The position numbers were made by a program, and so were the translations under genes. Below are positions 12,141 to 23,073 of a stretch of 64,000 nucleotides of DNA, piece by piece (positions within the stretch are counted from its first letter, which is position 1; every line of letters begins with the position of its first letter). The notes below the pieces were generated by a model. It searched no databases. It had not been told where the DNA came from and was given only the letters and a program-made list of their open reading frames with translations. The stretch is from positions 31,754,673-31,818,672 of the forward strand of contig OU744732.1 of NCBI GenBank assembly GCA_916613615.1. Reading direction: 5' to 3'. The DNA is from Steromphala cineraria (Eukaryota > Mollusca > Gastropoda > Trochida > Trochidae).

Positions 12141-12390
12141 AAAGGAAACCTTTTATTACTTAAACGCTGCGAAAAGCATCTTCAAAGGCCTTCATATCAA
12201 ACGTTTATGTTTTAATGTTTTTCAAGGCTACGTAAACAAAGTTTAAATTTTTACCAAAACGTGTAATAAGAAAATGTTGATGCATAGGTTTGAAACCGAC
12301 GCGGGTGGAAGCTTACAAGCTCACATACCTAATGTTATTGTTTCAAGGTGCTGTGTACGAATAAACCCCTGATAAGATAAGATAACTTAC

Positions 12391-12554
12391 TCTCTCTTCA
12401 GCATCTGTTCCCGCACCCATCCTAGGAGTTGAGCAGAGAGGTCATTCGTCCCAAGATGGCGCTGCTTTAGTCTTTGACCTTTTGGAAGGACGTTTTTACC
12501 GTCGAGAACACGATCATTGTACCTTCCTGAAACCTTTCTGGATCTAGCAGCCAT
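12391..12554 (-). CDS. Candidate first coding exon of a minus-strand gene (product unknown)
   Basis: An ATG at 12,554-12,552 sits in a textbook Kozak context (AAGCCATGG) and opens 54 codons that run into GA|GTAAGTTATC, a near-consensus splice donor, in phase 2. The peptide starts MAARSRKVSGRYNDRV, is strongly basic, and ends LLGWVREQMLKR before the split codon. The segment is markedly GC-richer than its surroundings. A TATATAA lies about 40 bases upstream. These signs together are better than for any other unassigned open frame here. Following exons should lie below 12,390 on the minus strand; the frames at 11,184-11,501, 7,246-7,503 and 3,777-3,992 are candidates but none can be joined with matching phase by eye. 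Family not recognised. Confidence 0.45.
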
Positions 12555-12590
12555 GGCTTAAATCCCTTGACTTTAGTCTAGAAACCTTTG

Positions 12591-12598
12591 TTATATAT
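12591..12598 (-). promoter_or_regulatory. TATA-box-like element
   Basis: On the minus strand TATATAAC lies about 37-44 bases upstream of the candidate start codon at 12,554. If it is used, the 5' untranslated leader would be very short. Confidence 0.3.
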
Positions 12599-12599
12599 C

Positions 12600-14956
12600 C
12601 TTGTTGATCAAATTGATCAAAGTCTCCAGTGTTCAGTAAACGTACAGAAGGCACAGATAACAACGTTCGTACGTTTATCCATGTCGTTCGTGTTTGACAT
12701 TGGACCACATTTTAACATATCCACCAAGCGTGCATCCTCATTTACAGAAGTAGACGTCACATTCAAGGGAATATAAACCTTTATATCCTCAATCGTCTAT
12801 ATTTCTAATACAGTGGCATACAAGACTGTCACGCTTTGAATTGGTAATAGTTTGTTAACACAATCCACCTTCCATTTCATATGAACTACACATTTTCACA
12901 CATGAAGTATACAAGTGGTTTAACCATGAAGATTTGTGTACAGTGTTGATAATGTGTTGCTTCAAATCACTAGAGTTTCAAACTTTGAGTTCACCTCGTT
13001 TGCACATGACGTATAATCTTTAAAACATACCTCCTGAAATCTCAAAGGACGCGTGATTCAAAAGTTTCAGAACACAAGACACGCTTCAAGAAGACACATT
13101 CTATATCCACTGATACATTAAGGTCTGCTAAACCCTCAGCACTGAATCATGCTTTTCAAACTCCAACCGTTGTAAATGATACTCATCCAAAATCACAAGA
13201 AAAGTTCTTCACATGAATCCAAAACTTGTGTCACCCAAACCAATATTTCTAACATCTGTTTTTCCAAATTCATACTTGAATGACACCTGGAATCCACCGT
13301 TTCAAACTTCAACCGTTATAAATGATAACGACCCATTAACACACGATCCACCTGTAGCGGCGTCAGGTAATGCAATACTGGTTTGTATATCCCGTTTACA
13401 TGAAACACGACCAGGAGATATACAAATTAAACTAACTAGTTTAGTCCGCATAAAGAGAGGCCCAGGCGTCATTATCTTCCGCAGGGCTCACTCAAGTGTC
13501 GCTTTACCGCCCTCGCTGCCAATAATTCTCACCTGTCCACGTGAGTTACTCTTTATAAGTATCATTGTATCTAGACTTGCTGGGGCTGTTTGAAGACATC
13601 TTAAGGTTATCCAACTTGATCTTATGTTGTTATTTTTTCTTAGGTTACCTGATTGGTAAAATTGTGTTCCTTAATGGTATTTAGGGTCTCTTAACATTGA
13701 AAAAGATTTGTTTTGAATTAATATACTTATGGTGTATATCAACTTATTACAAATCCATTTTTGAAGATAAAGTAAAATTACCGAGGTTTGTCGTTTAAGG
13801 ATCATTGACAAAAAGACATTCTTAACTTTTTTTGAAAATGAATTTAGATGTTTGTTCTCATCTATTTGGGTTATCTTTTTTCGAGCGTTTGTAAAATACT
13901 AGCCTTTTAAACTTTCATTAAATCAGAGACTTCTCTAAACAAATTGAATATGATGATAAATGCACTAGAGCTACCAATAATCGTAATAGGCATTGAATTT
14001 ACACAAGCTGATACAATATTTCTCTTTGAAAAATATTAACGACATTGTCCTTTGTGCTATTAACAAAATGTATGCTATGCACATACGAAATATGTCCTCC
14101 TTACATAAAGCACATTTTAGATAAGGACATAGGTAAAAGAGAAATTGTGTCTAACGAGAGTGAAATTGTAAAACGCGAACGAAAACGAGGCTAATAAAAA
14201 GAAAATTCGACTTCAGCAACAGTGATAGCACATATATATTTATGCCATTGCCTTTGTCACACCAAATGGATAATACAACATTCTATGTTTCGCCAAACAG
14301 CTTTAAATCAATAACCAGCTTGATACCAATAAGGACCAAAACATTTTCTTCTAACTTTTTGAGAGAAAAAAACTGCTCGTGGCGTGAATACAACGTTTAT
14401 CAACGACATTAAAATTATTTAGGCAACCGCCTTATAAACAAAGTCTATATTCATTACAGCACATCTTTCTTCGCAGCAGGGAGTTTTTGCTGTTTAAATA
14501 CAATAATCTTCCCTGTGGGGAGTTCACAGTACTTGGCTACGATTAAGGGTGTAATAATCTAATACAAATTGACAAGCCACTTCCATTGAAATATACCCGG
14601 TCGGTGATCAGGGTTGTATTTCACACTAGTGGGGTGTTATTGGCGTTATAGCTCGGCTGACCACGTGTAATATAAACATCAACAGTAAATAGTACATACT
14701 CTTTATTAGCTCGAGATTAAACAGATCCGACTACAGACGTGTGTTTGGCAAGGGTGGATTAGGTGTATTTAGATCGACAAACATGAAAAATAAACAAATT
14801 GTACCATTTGTAAGCAATAGCGTGATATAAGGTTGAACAAGACTTTTTCTTTCATGTCGATATTATGTTAAACGACTTTTAAGAGAACATATTAAAAGTT
14901 GAAATATATCGAAGTTATCGAAAGGGGATTTTAATCTTTCTACGTATAGATGGTAT
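12600..14956. other. Mostly noncoding; moderately GC-richer patch at 13.2-13.6 kb
   Basis: A direct repeat (TTTCAAACTCCAACCGTTGT at about 13,157 and TTTCAAACTTCAACCGTTAT at about 13,300) indicates a local duplication of roughly 143 bp. A 126-codon plus-strand frame at 13,213-13,593 starts with ATG but shows no family motif. The patch could be a promoter-proximal region for the minus-strand candidate gene. The rest (13.6-14.95 kb) shows nothing. Confidence 0.4.
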
Positions 14957-15316
14957 TTAATTTAAAGTCACATTATATATAGTAAAATATAATATGATAA
15001 TATTTGCTGACGGTTTTGGAGGATTGTGCGAACATCTTCCAATGGGTGTTGTGTTAGCATCGTCGACATTGACACGATAAAGAGTGGTACAATTCTTTCC
15101 ATGTCTATGTTTATGTCTATGTTGAAAAGCCAAAGTGACATGTAACACAGTTTTAAATTTTCCGTAATTGTGGGATTTTGAAATCCTTTTGATATTTGCT
15201 GAGAGATCATTTTCTAGTGAACAATACGGTGTCACATTGAAATTCTCTTCGAGAGAAAGAACTCTTTTTTCCACATAATTCAACCAGGTAAATGCCAATT
15301 CAATTATTGAAAACAT
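14957..15316 (-). CDS. Open frame of 119 codons, product unknown
   Basis: An ATG-initiated minus-strand frame beginning MFSIIELAFTWL. It has a hydrophobic start that could act as a weak signal, a His/Arg/Lys-rich stretch (QHRHKHRHGK) near residue 65-75, three cysteines and two NxT sites. Codon composition looks reasonable, but a frame this long is near what chance gives in a 64-kb AT-rich window. No splice or promoter support was seen and no family recognised. Confidence 0.22.
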   Translation of the reverse strand: MFSIIELAFTWLNYVEKRVLSLEENFNVTPYCSLENDLSANIKRISKSHNYGKFKTVLHVTLAFQHRHKHRHGKNCTTLYRVNVDDANTTPIGRCSHNPPKPSANIIILYFTIYNVTLN

Positions 15317-15569
15317 ATTCGTGAGGCAGTGCTAAAGTAATAAAGAATCTTTTGAAAAAAGAAAGCAATGGTATGTTTCAAATCTCCATTCCGCTAGACA
15401 TATGCATATAAAACCAAAAACATTGTACGATCAAAACATTAACTTTTTGTATAACTGCTTTTACAATATTGGCTATTCAATTCAAGACTAACTTTAATAC
15501 AATGTTAGAGCGATTTTGTTAAATATGTAATTTGAATAACATGACATTCCATTCTCCGTAACTGTAAGT

Positions 15570-16100
15570 ATGCGTCTCTTTTTGTTGATGTGTCTCAAGG
15601 ATCAGTTTTGGGACCACTGTTATTCATAATGTTTATCAATGATAAGTAATGATATTGATTGTTGCATAAGATTGTTTGCTGGTGATATATCTTTATTTGT
15701 TATTGTACACGACCATGACATAGCAGCCTGTATTCTGAATGATAATTTGGAAAAAAATGGCAACCTTGGTTGAAAAGAAGCAAGTAGATTTTCCTACTCC
15801 TACTAAAGCTGAATCGATTCTTTTCCCTAAAAAACGTTATTTGCCTAACAAATCTACTTTAAAACTAAATAAAACTCGGAGTAGATTATCATAATCACAT
15901 AGGAATGACATTGCATTCTAACTGTAATTGGGACCAACACATTGAAAACGGTATAAGTTCAACTGAGATTGTTTCATTTTCAATAAAGCCTTGTTCAATG
16001 CAAAATAGCAAATGTTGCGATTTCCCATAACCGATTAATCGAGGGTTCTGTTATATAAATACTCAAGTTGACAGCAAGTGTCAATATGGCCAAAGATCAG
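15570..16100 (+). pseudogene. Decayed LINE reverse-transcriptase fragment
   Basis: Translating across frames on the plus strand shows the reverse-transcriptase block QGSVLGPLLF (about 15,596-15,625). After a break comes the equivalent of the catalytic FADD box, here read as FAGD (about 15,675), and a later HLG(M)TL...NWDQHI-like block (about 15,895-15,945) typical of the region after the palm domain. Stops and frameshifts interrupt every frame, and the second catalytic aspartate box is altered. The order of blocks is that of non-LTR retrotransposons of the jockey/CR1/L2 type; the clade cannot be fixed by eye. A further decayed tail may reach about 16,250. Confidence 0.7.
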
Positions 16101-16250
16101 AATTATCGAGATTATCCAAATCTCATGATATATGACTTATTCTTATTCTACTCTTATACTCAAGTAGACTAGCACATATGGATAAACAATCCGGATTACC
16201 AGTTATCATAACTTGCTTTAATAACTCTGGTTTGACATGTTGTGTGATTT

Positions 16251-18380
16251 GTATCAATTTGACACTTTTCGCATGAACAGATTTACTTATGTCAGTAATG
16301 ATAAGTGATATACTCTCCGAAAAAGGAAACGCATAAGTGATTTTGAATTTTTTTAGACTGTGTGTAAACGAACATAACAAACTGTCATATTTCTTTCCTG
16401 AATGTATTTATTACATGGTGATTTAAAGCTTCAATGCTAACAACGGGAAGTTTTTTTTTAGCAATTTCGTTAATTTAGAAAGCATTTGAAAATAGTTTTA
16501 AATAAATGTACTTCAGAAAATCTGCAAAGCTTGTCGTTCTGATAAACAGTATAGAGAAATACTTTTCCAATTTTATTATTTGAAAATGAAATGCATGAAA
16601 ATGAGTATATAATTATGTCAAAGTGTAGAATACGGAAACATCGCCGTACGTCAGATTAAAACCTAAGAATCAATCAAGATTTGCCTTAAATGATAGCAAA
16701 ACAATAAAATTACTTTCGCGTCAAGTATTGGACTTCAAACGCGTAAGTACAGAACAAAATCTGAGTTTGACGTGTTTGCCAACACTTTGTTTACATTCTT
16801 GTTAAATTTCACTTTATTACCATCGAAACTATGTTACATATTTACTCTTAAAGATGCTATATCATACTTGCAATGTTTTTAAAAATATTTGTAATGTATA
16901 TGTTGTATTTTAAGAAACTTTTGCGACCAACCTTGAGAAAATCTGACCAAAATTCATCAAAGAGGAGATAATTTACCAAAAAATACCGAAACGGCAGTCG
17001 ACATAAGGGCGAATCAAGTGTGGCCATTTCACAACTTCCGGTTTCTAAATGTACGCTTGAAAACCGTCTTTGTCGCGCTCAATTAGATTTTATATTCTTT
17101 TTCTCCGAATTAGGTATTCATTGCTGTCAAAGTTGATACCCATCGAACGCAATTACGGTAGTTGAGACACGGTGTAAATCCTACAAGCATAATGATTACG
17201 TCACCGAAAGCGGGTTCGTTAAATGGCATGCCCTTTCTACGAGGGGTACTGTGCTTGAAGCGTCGAAATAAGTATGTTATTGTTGATTAAACAATCTAAA
17301 TATGATATCAAAATTTCGACGAAAGATTGTTCTACAAAGTGATGTATTTCATTTCTCAATAGCTAAGTTTCATCCTGAACCGCTTGCAAGTATTATACAG
17401 CATCTTTAACTAAAAGCAATATTTTCTATGAAAAATTACTCATACGTTTATTTCTTTTTAAGAGTATTTGTAATAACATATACTATAACGGTTGCCACGT
17501 GAATTAGCTCACCAGAGTGAAATTACTCATGAAGTAGACAGATTTCAATAAAAGTATACAACTAAACCAAAAGAGGTCTTGTAAAAGAATATTAACTTTA
17601 AAGTATAAATACTCCCGGAGTATTTGTGTTCAGAGTTTCTATTTACTTCTGTTTTCGGTCCACATGAAATTTTCCTCGGACACATTTCACATAAGGTATA
17701 CAAAGTGACACAAGTGTACCAGGCGGTATTTAGAGGAATGTTTGTCCTTCCTTGCGCAGAGGTACGGTATTTAAAGGAGGTGTTGACCACTTTTTCGTAT
17801 GCACCCAACACAAATGAAGGACAGGAGTAAGAATGCATGGTTCAGGCACAACGGCGAACGATCTGGTTAAGCCAAAGCCAAAAGCCCAACTCTCCGTTTA
17901 TCAATAAACGTCTTTTCTTATCCCTTTGTATACGTCATGTTCATACTTGTCTTCTACCCGTTGACCATGTTTGGACACCAAAAGTACTCTTTTTTTCAAG
18001 AATTGGTCTCTATTTCATAGAAGTAACGCCGTCATGTCACGCCGACCAATCACCGGTCAATATAACCTTCAAGGCCAGTATACCACCTGTCTTACCCTCC
18101 TGATCAAGTTCTTTCCAGTGGCCAGCATCTGTTTTGAACTAAAGACCCGAATTATTTGAGTGCTTGCTAGCAATCTATCAAATGACCCAGTGTTAGGCGA
18201 CCCCCAATTTCACTCCTAAGTTGTCTAAATCGCCATATTCTCAATAAGGATAACAACATTTACATTTATTTCTCCAATTTTGATCATTGTCATCCTATGA
18301 TACAAGCGAGTTAGTGCTAGAAATAACATCCGCAACTAACTTTTCACTGAGAGGTATGTTTTTTGGGTTTTTTTTTTATA
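16251..18380. other. Noncoding stretch with weak exon-like signals
   Basis: Mostly AT-rich. Frames at 17,545-17,838 (minus, Cys-rich) and 17,837-18,103 (plus) overlap on opposite strands with no family match. A minus-strand micro-exon pattern (acceptor, 33 bases, GTAAGA donor) occurs near 18,090-18,135. None is strong enough for a gene call. Confidence 0.4.
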
Positions 18381-18394
18381 AGTTACATTTTACA

Positions 18395-19566
18395 TGTAAC
18401 TGATGAAAAATAAGTAGGAAAGCATGCAATTTTGTGTTTTTTCTTAATGATGTATAATAAGTAGGAAGGCATGCAACTTTGTGTATGTTCTTAATGATGA
18501 ATAATAAGTAGGAAACATGCAACTTTGTGTATTTTCTTAATGATGAATAATAAGTAGGAAACATGCAACTTTGTGTATTTTCTTAATGATGAATAATAAG
18601 TAGGAAAGCATGCAACTTTGTGTATTTTCTTAATGATGAAAAATAAGTAGGAAGGCATGCAACTTTGTGTATTTTCTTAATGATGAAGAATAAGTAGGAA
18701 GGCATGCAACTTTGTGTATTTTTTAAATGATGAATAATAAGTAGAAAATTATGCAACTTTTGTGTATTTTTTAATGATGAAGATGAGTAGGAAAGCATAC
18801 AACTTTGTGTATTTTGTGTATTTTCATGCAACTTTGTGTATTTTCTTAATGATGAATAATAAGTAGGAAACATGCAACTTTGTGTTTTTCTTAATGATGA
18901 ATAATAAGTAGGAAGGCATGCAACTTTGTGTATTTTCTTAATGATGAAGAATAAGTAGGAAGGCATGCAACTTTGTGTATTTTCTTTAATGATGAAGAAT
19001 AAGTAGGAAGGCATGCAACTTTGTGTATTTTCTTAATGATGAAGAATAAGTAGGAAGGCATGCAACTTTGTGTATTTTCTTAATGATGAAGAATAAGTAG
19101 GAAGGCATGCAACTTTGTGTATTTTTGAAAAGATGAATAATAAGTAGAAAATCATGCAACTTTTGTGTATTTTTTTAATGATGAAGATGAGTAGGAAAGC
19201 ATACAACTTTGTTTATTTTGTGTATTTTCATGCAACTTTGTGTATTTTCTTAATGATGAATAATAAGTAGGAAACATGCAACTTTGTGTATTTTCTTAAT
19301 GATGAATAATAAGTAGGAAGGCATGCAACTTTGTGTATTTTCTTAATGATGAAGAATAAGTAGGAAGGCATGCAACTTTGTGTATTTTTGAAAAGATGAA
19401 TAATAAGTAGAAAATCATGCAACTTTTGTGTATTTTTTTAATGATGAAGATGAGTAGGAAAGCATACAACTTTGTGTATTTTGTGTATTTTCATGCAACT
19501 TTGTGTATTTTCTTAATGATGAAAAATAAGTAGGAAAGCATGCAACTTTGTGTATTTTCTTAATGT
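18395..19566. repeat. 47-bp satellite array with higher-order structure, about 25 units
   Basis: Tandem units read GATGAATAATAAGTAGGAA, GGCATGCAACTTTGTGTATT, TTCTTAAT. A distinctive block (ATCATGCAACTTTTGTGTAT, then AGATGAGTAGGAAAGCATAC, then a doubled TTTGTGTATTTTGTG motif) recurs at about 18,745, 19,150 and 19,412, so several units have been copied as a group. The open frames on the minus strand here come from the repeat and do not indicate a protein. Confidence 0.95.
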
Positions 19567-20180
19567 AAGTTATCTAGACTTTCTTGCTTTTCATTGTCTC
19601 AACTAATGAAAATTAAGTTAATCTTATCACGTGACTATGTTTCCTTATACATGTACCTTGCACGTAATTATGACATTTCATGATGTAGTTATATTGTTTT
19701 CTTACCCGAATATATTAAGTCATGTTGGCAATTTGTAAGTTTGTTTTTTTGTGAGGGAGAGAAAAGGGTAAATAGTATACCACACTAGCATAATAATACT
19801 AACGTATACCAAGATAAGTAAGCGAAGTCTTCCGAATACCATTGTCCTGTAATAAAGCGACATCTGACGTATTGGATGCGTACTCCTTTACATATATTTG
19901 GGTTACCCAGAACCGTTTTGTTGTTACAGGAAAATATGGCTTTTTTGTATGGAATTTTAAATCCCATTCAAGGTATTTTTAAATGATGAATAATAAGTAG
20001 GAAAGCATGCAACTTTGTGTAATTTCCTAATGATGGTGTGTATTGTGACATTTCATGATGTAATTATATTTTTTCTTACGCGAGTATTTAAGTCATGTAG
20101 GCATGAGTATTTAAGTCATATTTGCGCGGGTATTTAAGTCATATTTTTTCTTACGCGAGTATTTAAGTCATGTAAGTCAT
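19567..20180. repeat. Satellite edge duplication and GTATTTAAGTCAT repeats
   Basis: After the main satellite, an isolated extra unit lies at about 19,981-20,035. The flank ACATTTCATGATGTAGTTAT at 19,671 is duplicated at 20,049, and GAGTATTTAAGTCAT is then repeated four times up to 20,170. This fits duplication of the right flank together with a satellite unit. Confidence 0.7.
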
Positions 20181-20713
20181 ACAAGGTGAATTGATGATAA
20201 GAGATCTTTATTAATCTTTGTAAACTTTTACTCTTTTAAAGACAATTTTATTTAATAAATTCATTTATATAAAACTACTATTGTGCAGATATCCATGTTT
20301 GGATGACATTTGAGAGCAGATGCATTTGGGGAATTCTGTGAAAAAAAAAACAACATTTTAATGTAATTAACATGCAATTAAATCTTTTAAAAGGATAGTA
20401 TATAGCTGCATTTTTTTTGTGGAAAACGAATTTCAAGATGATATTAAGATTTTTACAAATATGTTATTCGTACATAATCAATACAAATTGAATCCATATG
20501 AATTTAGTAGTTTCTTATTTGAATGAATTAGGTCAATTTTATTTTGAATATATCAAGAATGTGCGTCACGTCGAATTTATTTTCATGAATATGAGAAAAT
20601 TCCTCAACCTCCACAACTCTAAGAAATGTTAGAGAAAATGCAGAATAAATAAAAGCAAACATTTAGAAGAGAGAAGAGGGTAACTATCTCTCGTGTAGAC
20701 ACACATTCCTCCA
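20181..20713. other. Upstream region of the C-type lectin gene
   Basis: AT-rich, no coding frame. An AATAAATAAAAG tract at about 20,643-20,654 lies roughly 60-70 bases before the start codon and could serve as a TATA-like element; the evidence is weak. Confidence 0.35.
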
Positions 20714-20789
20714 ATGATGAGCACAATTGGTAGCAAGATGTCAGCTGCTTTGATAACAACACTGACGATCTGGGTCATCTTCCAAACAG
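20714..20789 (+). CDS. C-type lectin-like protein, exon 1 (signal peptide)
   Basis: First coding exon of a secreted C-type lectin-like protein. Two ATGs in tandem (20,714 and 20,717) open a frame of 25 codons plus one base. After a short polar start the residues SAALITTLTIWVIFQ form the hydrophobic core of a signal peptide, so the product should enter the secretory pathway. The exon ends at ACAG|GTTATAAG (donor at 20,790) in phase 1, which matches the acceptor of exon 2. A second possible donor seven bases downstream would give the wrong phase. Joined over four exons the coding sequence is 522 bases, 173 residues plus stop. Confidence 0.65.
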
Positions 20790-21167
20790 GTTATAAGGTT
20801 TTGTTTGAAATATTATATATATCAATTAATATGAACGCTCATTACCACATCCAATACCGTTTTGATAATTTCGGGTTAGACTTTTTAAAGAATCATTTGA
20901 AATATGAATTGTATTTGGTTACTCCGCTGAAATCCTATCATTTGATAACATACGTTTTTATAATGTTACCATCAGACTGGGTATCAATTTGTGTTGTTTT
21001 TTAACTGCAAATGTCAGTACCCAAAATGTCACGTGTGTGTTAAATGTCATTTAGCCAATTGTGTGTGTCCTTTACTACCTAAATGTATATATTTAGATAT
21101 GCAGCAAAGTGTCTCCATCCTATATCAAGTCAACCAATGCGTGTTTCAGACACTTTCTTGTTGTCAG
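20790..21167 (+). other. Intron 1 of the lectin gene
   Basis: 378 bases between the inferred donor GTTATA and the acceptor TTGTTGTCAG. No repeat element was seen inside. Confidence 0.5.
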
Positions 21168-21229
21168 TTTTCAGTTCCGATCCCCTAGAACGATGCCCGC
21201 CTCAACTCAACAGAGGAGCGTATTTAAAG
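21168..21229 (+). CDS. C-type lectin-like protein, exon 2
   Basis: A 62-base exon between a pyrimidine-rich acceptor (TTTCTTGTTGTCAG) and the donor AAAG|GTACCA. It enters in phase 1 and leaves in phase 0. It encodes the linker after the signal peptide and the first cysteine of the lectin domain (C35, in RCPPQL), equivalent to the extra N-terminal cysteine of long-form C-type lectin domains. The phase fit with both neighbours is the main support; the exon is short and the C35-C52 spacing is somewhat longer than usual. Confidence 0.55.
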
Positions 21230-21718
21230 GTACCAACTCGTACTTTAGTATCTCATCCAGACCCTAAAGCAAAACTATTCACTTGACGACCAACCAAGTC
21301 TACTAAATTATAAGAAGTATAGATCACTCAGCTTTAGGTAAAAGCGTCTTCTTGGCTCCATTTTGTTATGATAAATGAATTGTGAAAAAAAAAATGTCAA
21401 TATTGACAAAAATCTTCTGAGACAAAATGTTAGTCTAACCCTACTTGTGAATTGATCTTTTACCGGTGGATTAATGGATTTTAATTAATAGGCATGTAAC
21501 TGTAAGTCAAATTGTAGCAAGCAATCTCGATGTTTATTTTAAAACAATTTACAAATTTTCCCTTTTTCACTCTTAATTTAATATAAAATCTTGATTAAAA
21601 TTCATAGTAGTCGTTTTCTATTCATAAGTGCAAAGCAACGTATCTATTCTACCCCATGTACATGAGCTTGGACAAGGTTTTTCCAATGCTACCATCAACT
21701 TAGTTCTGTTTTTGCAAG
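21230..21718 (+). other. Intron 2 of the lectin gene
   Basis: 489 bases, AT-rich, ending in TCTGTTTTTGCAAG. No element recognised inside. Confidence 0.5.
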
Positions 21719-21941
21719 ACCCACGATGACAAATGTTACGAGTTCGTAACCTACGATGAACGCACGTGGAACGTAGCAAAGACGGCGTGTACGACTCAAG
21801 GGGGATCACTCGCCGAGATTAGCGACAAGAATATCCAGCAGTTTATCTCGGACAGTCTCAGACAACAAGACTACGATAAGAGGGGCTTGTGGATTGGTCT
21901 GTCCGATTCTGAGAACGAGGGCACGTGGCGTTGGGTCAAAG
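21719..21941 (+). CDS. C-type lectin-like protein, exon 3 (N-terminal half of the domain)
   Basis: A 223-base exon encoding residues 47-120 and the first base of codon 121. It carries the hallmarks of a C-type lectin domain: KCYEF with the second cysteine (C52), the W...A...C helix block (W63 to C70, TWNVAKTAC), GGSLAEI, the amphipathic second helix, and the signature WIGL (104-107) followed by DSENEGTWRWVKG. It enters in phase 0 and leaves in phase 1 at AAAG|GTCAGA. The domain match is unambiguous and the composition is clearly less AT-rich than the introns. A TGA follows within a few codons past the donor, so splicing is required to continue. Confidence 0.88.
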
Positions 21942-22747
21942 GTCAGAGTTGATATGTCAATTGCTTTGTTAAATGAAAACGATTCGATTTTCAATCGCCT
22001 AAAAATGCATTTCATAAAATCTGAAAAAAGTAGTGCAACTTAGTTATCGAATGCGACTGAACTGATTTCTGAACATATCCATTGATTTTAATTGACTTTA
22101 AGACATTTTTATTTTTATATATATTTATTCATATCCCTTACTTATCCTATCGATAATATAACCAAAAGTTCCCAAGAAGAAGAACTTACTGACGAACGAC
22201 TGAACTGACACTTTTCACCTTTCCCTATATAAGAAAGACAGAGAATCTTTTCTGGAGTAACAAATTTTGACAGTAGCGACGTCATATGAAAATTTTAAAA
22301 ACCGTAATGAAAATGTAAAGGAAGTATGCGGATCTTAACCGAATCATATCTCAAAGTAAAGAAGTTGTTCATCCATTCAATATCCCATGACTGTCATTGT
22401 TATACTACCGACTTCTAGAATACCTCTTTTACCATTCTACCATCTTCCTACGCAAAACCTAAAACGCCAGTTTCCGAACTATCAGTTTAATGCCTTGCTG
22501 TCGATCCTTGACTTTTCTGTGCTGATATCAGCGCCCCTACAGGCGATTGTTAGCAACCTCCAGTTACTCTCTGATTGGACTATTGCTTTCTCTCATAGTA
22601 AGCTAGAGAGCAAGCACAGAAAAATCAAGGGTATGCAGCAAGGCATAAAACTGACAGTTCGGAAACTGGCATTTTAGGCTTTGTGTAGAAAGATGCCATG
22701 CTACCGGAACGGAAATAACATAAATGTGAAATAATTCTTTGCGCTAG
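21942..22747 (+). other. Intron 3 of the lectin gene, containing a Mutator-like MITE
   Basis: 806 bases between donor GTCAGA and acceptor TTTGCGCTAG. The 255-bp inverted-repeat element at 22,441-22,695 lies inside it and ends about 50 bases before the acceptor. Confidence 0.7.
22441..22695. mobile_element. 255-bp Mutator-like MITE with long terminal inverted repeats (copy 1)
   Basis: The left end CATCTTCCTACGCAAAACCT and the right end GCTTTGTGTAGAAAGATG are inverted complements, with the match continuing for about 80 bases inward. The same 255-bp structure occurs at 47,856-48,110. Flanks are CCATTCTAC (22,432-22,440) and CCATGCTAC (22,696-22,704), a 9-bp target duplication with one mismatch. 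Long inverted repeats plus a 9-bp duplication are characteristic of Mutator-like elements. There is no transposase. Confidence 0.85.
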
Positions 22748-22908
22748 GTGACACTGTGAGCTATAGTAACTGGGCTTCTGGCCACGGAGGGTTTCTGGGA
22801 TTTGTTGAAGACTGCGCTCTCATCCGGGCATCTGACGGGAAGTGGGAAGAGCTCCCATGCGGTGTATTCTGGGATAGATTTGGTTTCATCTGTCAGTACG
22901 GTATGTAA
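22748..22908 (+). CDS. C-type lectin-like protein, exon 4 (C-terminal half of the domain)
   Basis: Enters in phase 1 after GCGCTAG and encodes residues 121-173 to TAA at 22,906-22,908. It holds SNWASG, then C143 (EDCALI), C158 (LPC) and C169 (FICQY), completing the six-cysteine long-form pattern and ending four residues after the last cysteine, as C-type lectin domains usually do. The calcium and sugar-binding EPN or QPD motif expected between NW and C143 is absent, and the WND triplet position reads WEE, so canonical calcium-dependent mannose or galactose binding is not predicted. The sequence G|GTATGTAAG at 22,900 is also an excellent donor; if used, the protein would continue into a downstream exon that I could not find. 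Confidence 0.85.
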
Positions 22909-23073
22909 GAAACAATGAAACAACCTCGCAAGATATAACTTGCGCCTCCATAAGCACTGGCTGATATAAGCCTCGCTTCATTTCGCCACACCATCATCAT
23001 CAGTTTCATCCCCTTGCAAGCCAAACAAGTCTTGCTGATTTAGACCTCCCTGTCACCATCACCATTACCTTCA
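22909..23073. other. Region 3' of the lectin gene
   Basis: Contains CCCCTTGCAAGCCAAA-type sequence that recurs on the other side of the palindromic element at 23,074-23,202, indicating a small local duplication. No clear polyadenylation signal was seen close to the stop. Confidence 0.4.

Noticed and set aside
18090..18135. 33-base minus-strand micro-exon (MLATGKNLIRR)
   Set aside because: Acceptor and donor look fine, but nothing else supports a gene there; easily chance.
18376..19422. Long minus-strand frames rich in FIIK and SCMPSYL repeats
   Set aside because: They are translations of the 47-bp satellite; three-fold-indivisible units with a frame that happens to stay open.
22387..22677. 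96-codon frame, and the similar frame at 47,910-48,134
   Set aside because: Both are the same MITE read through; the shared peptide reflects element homology, not a gene family.
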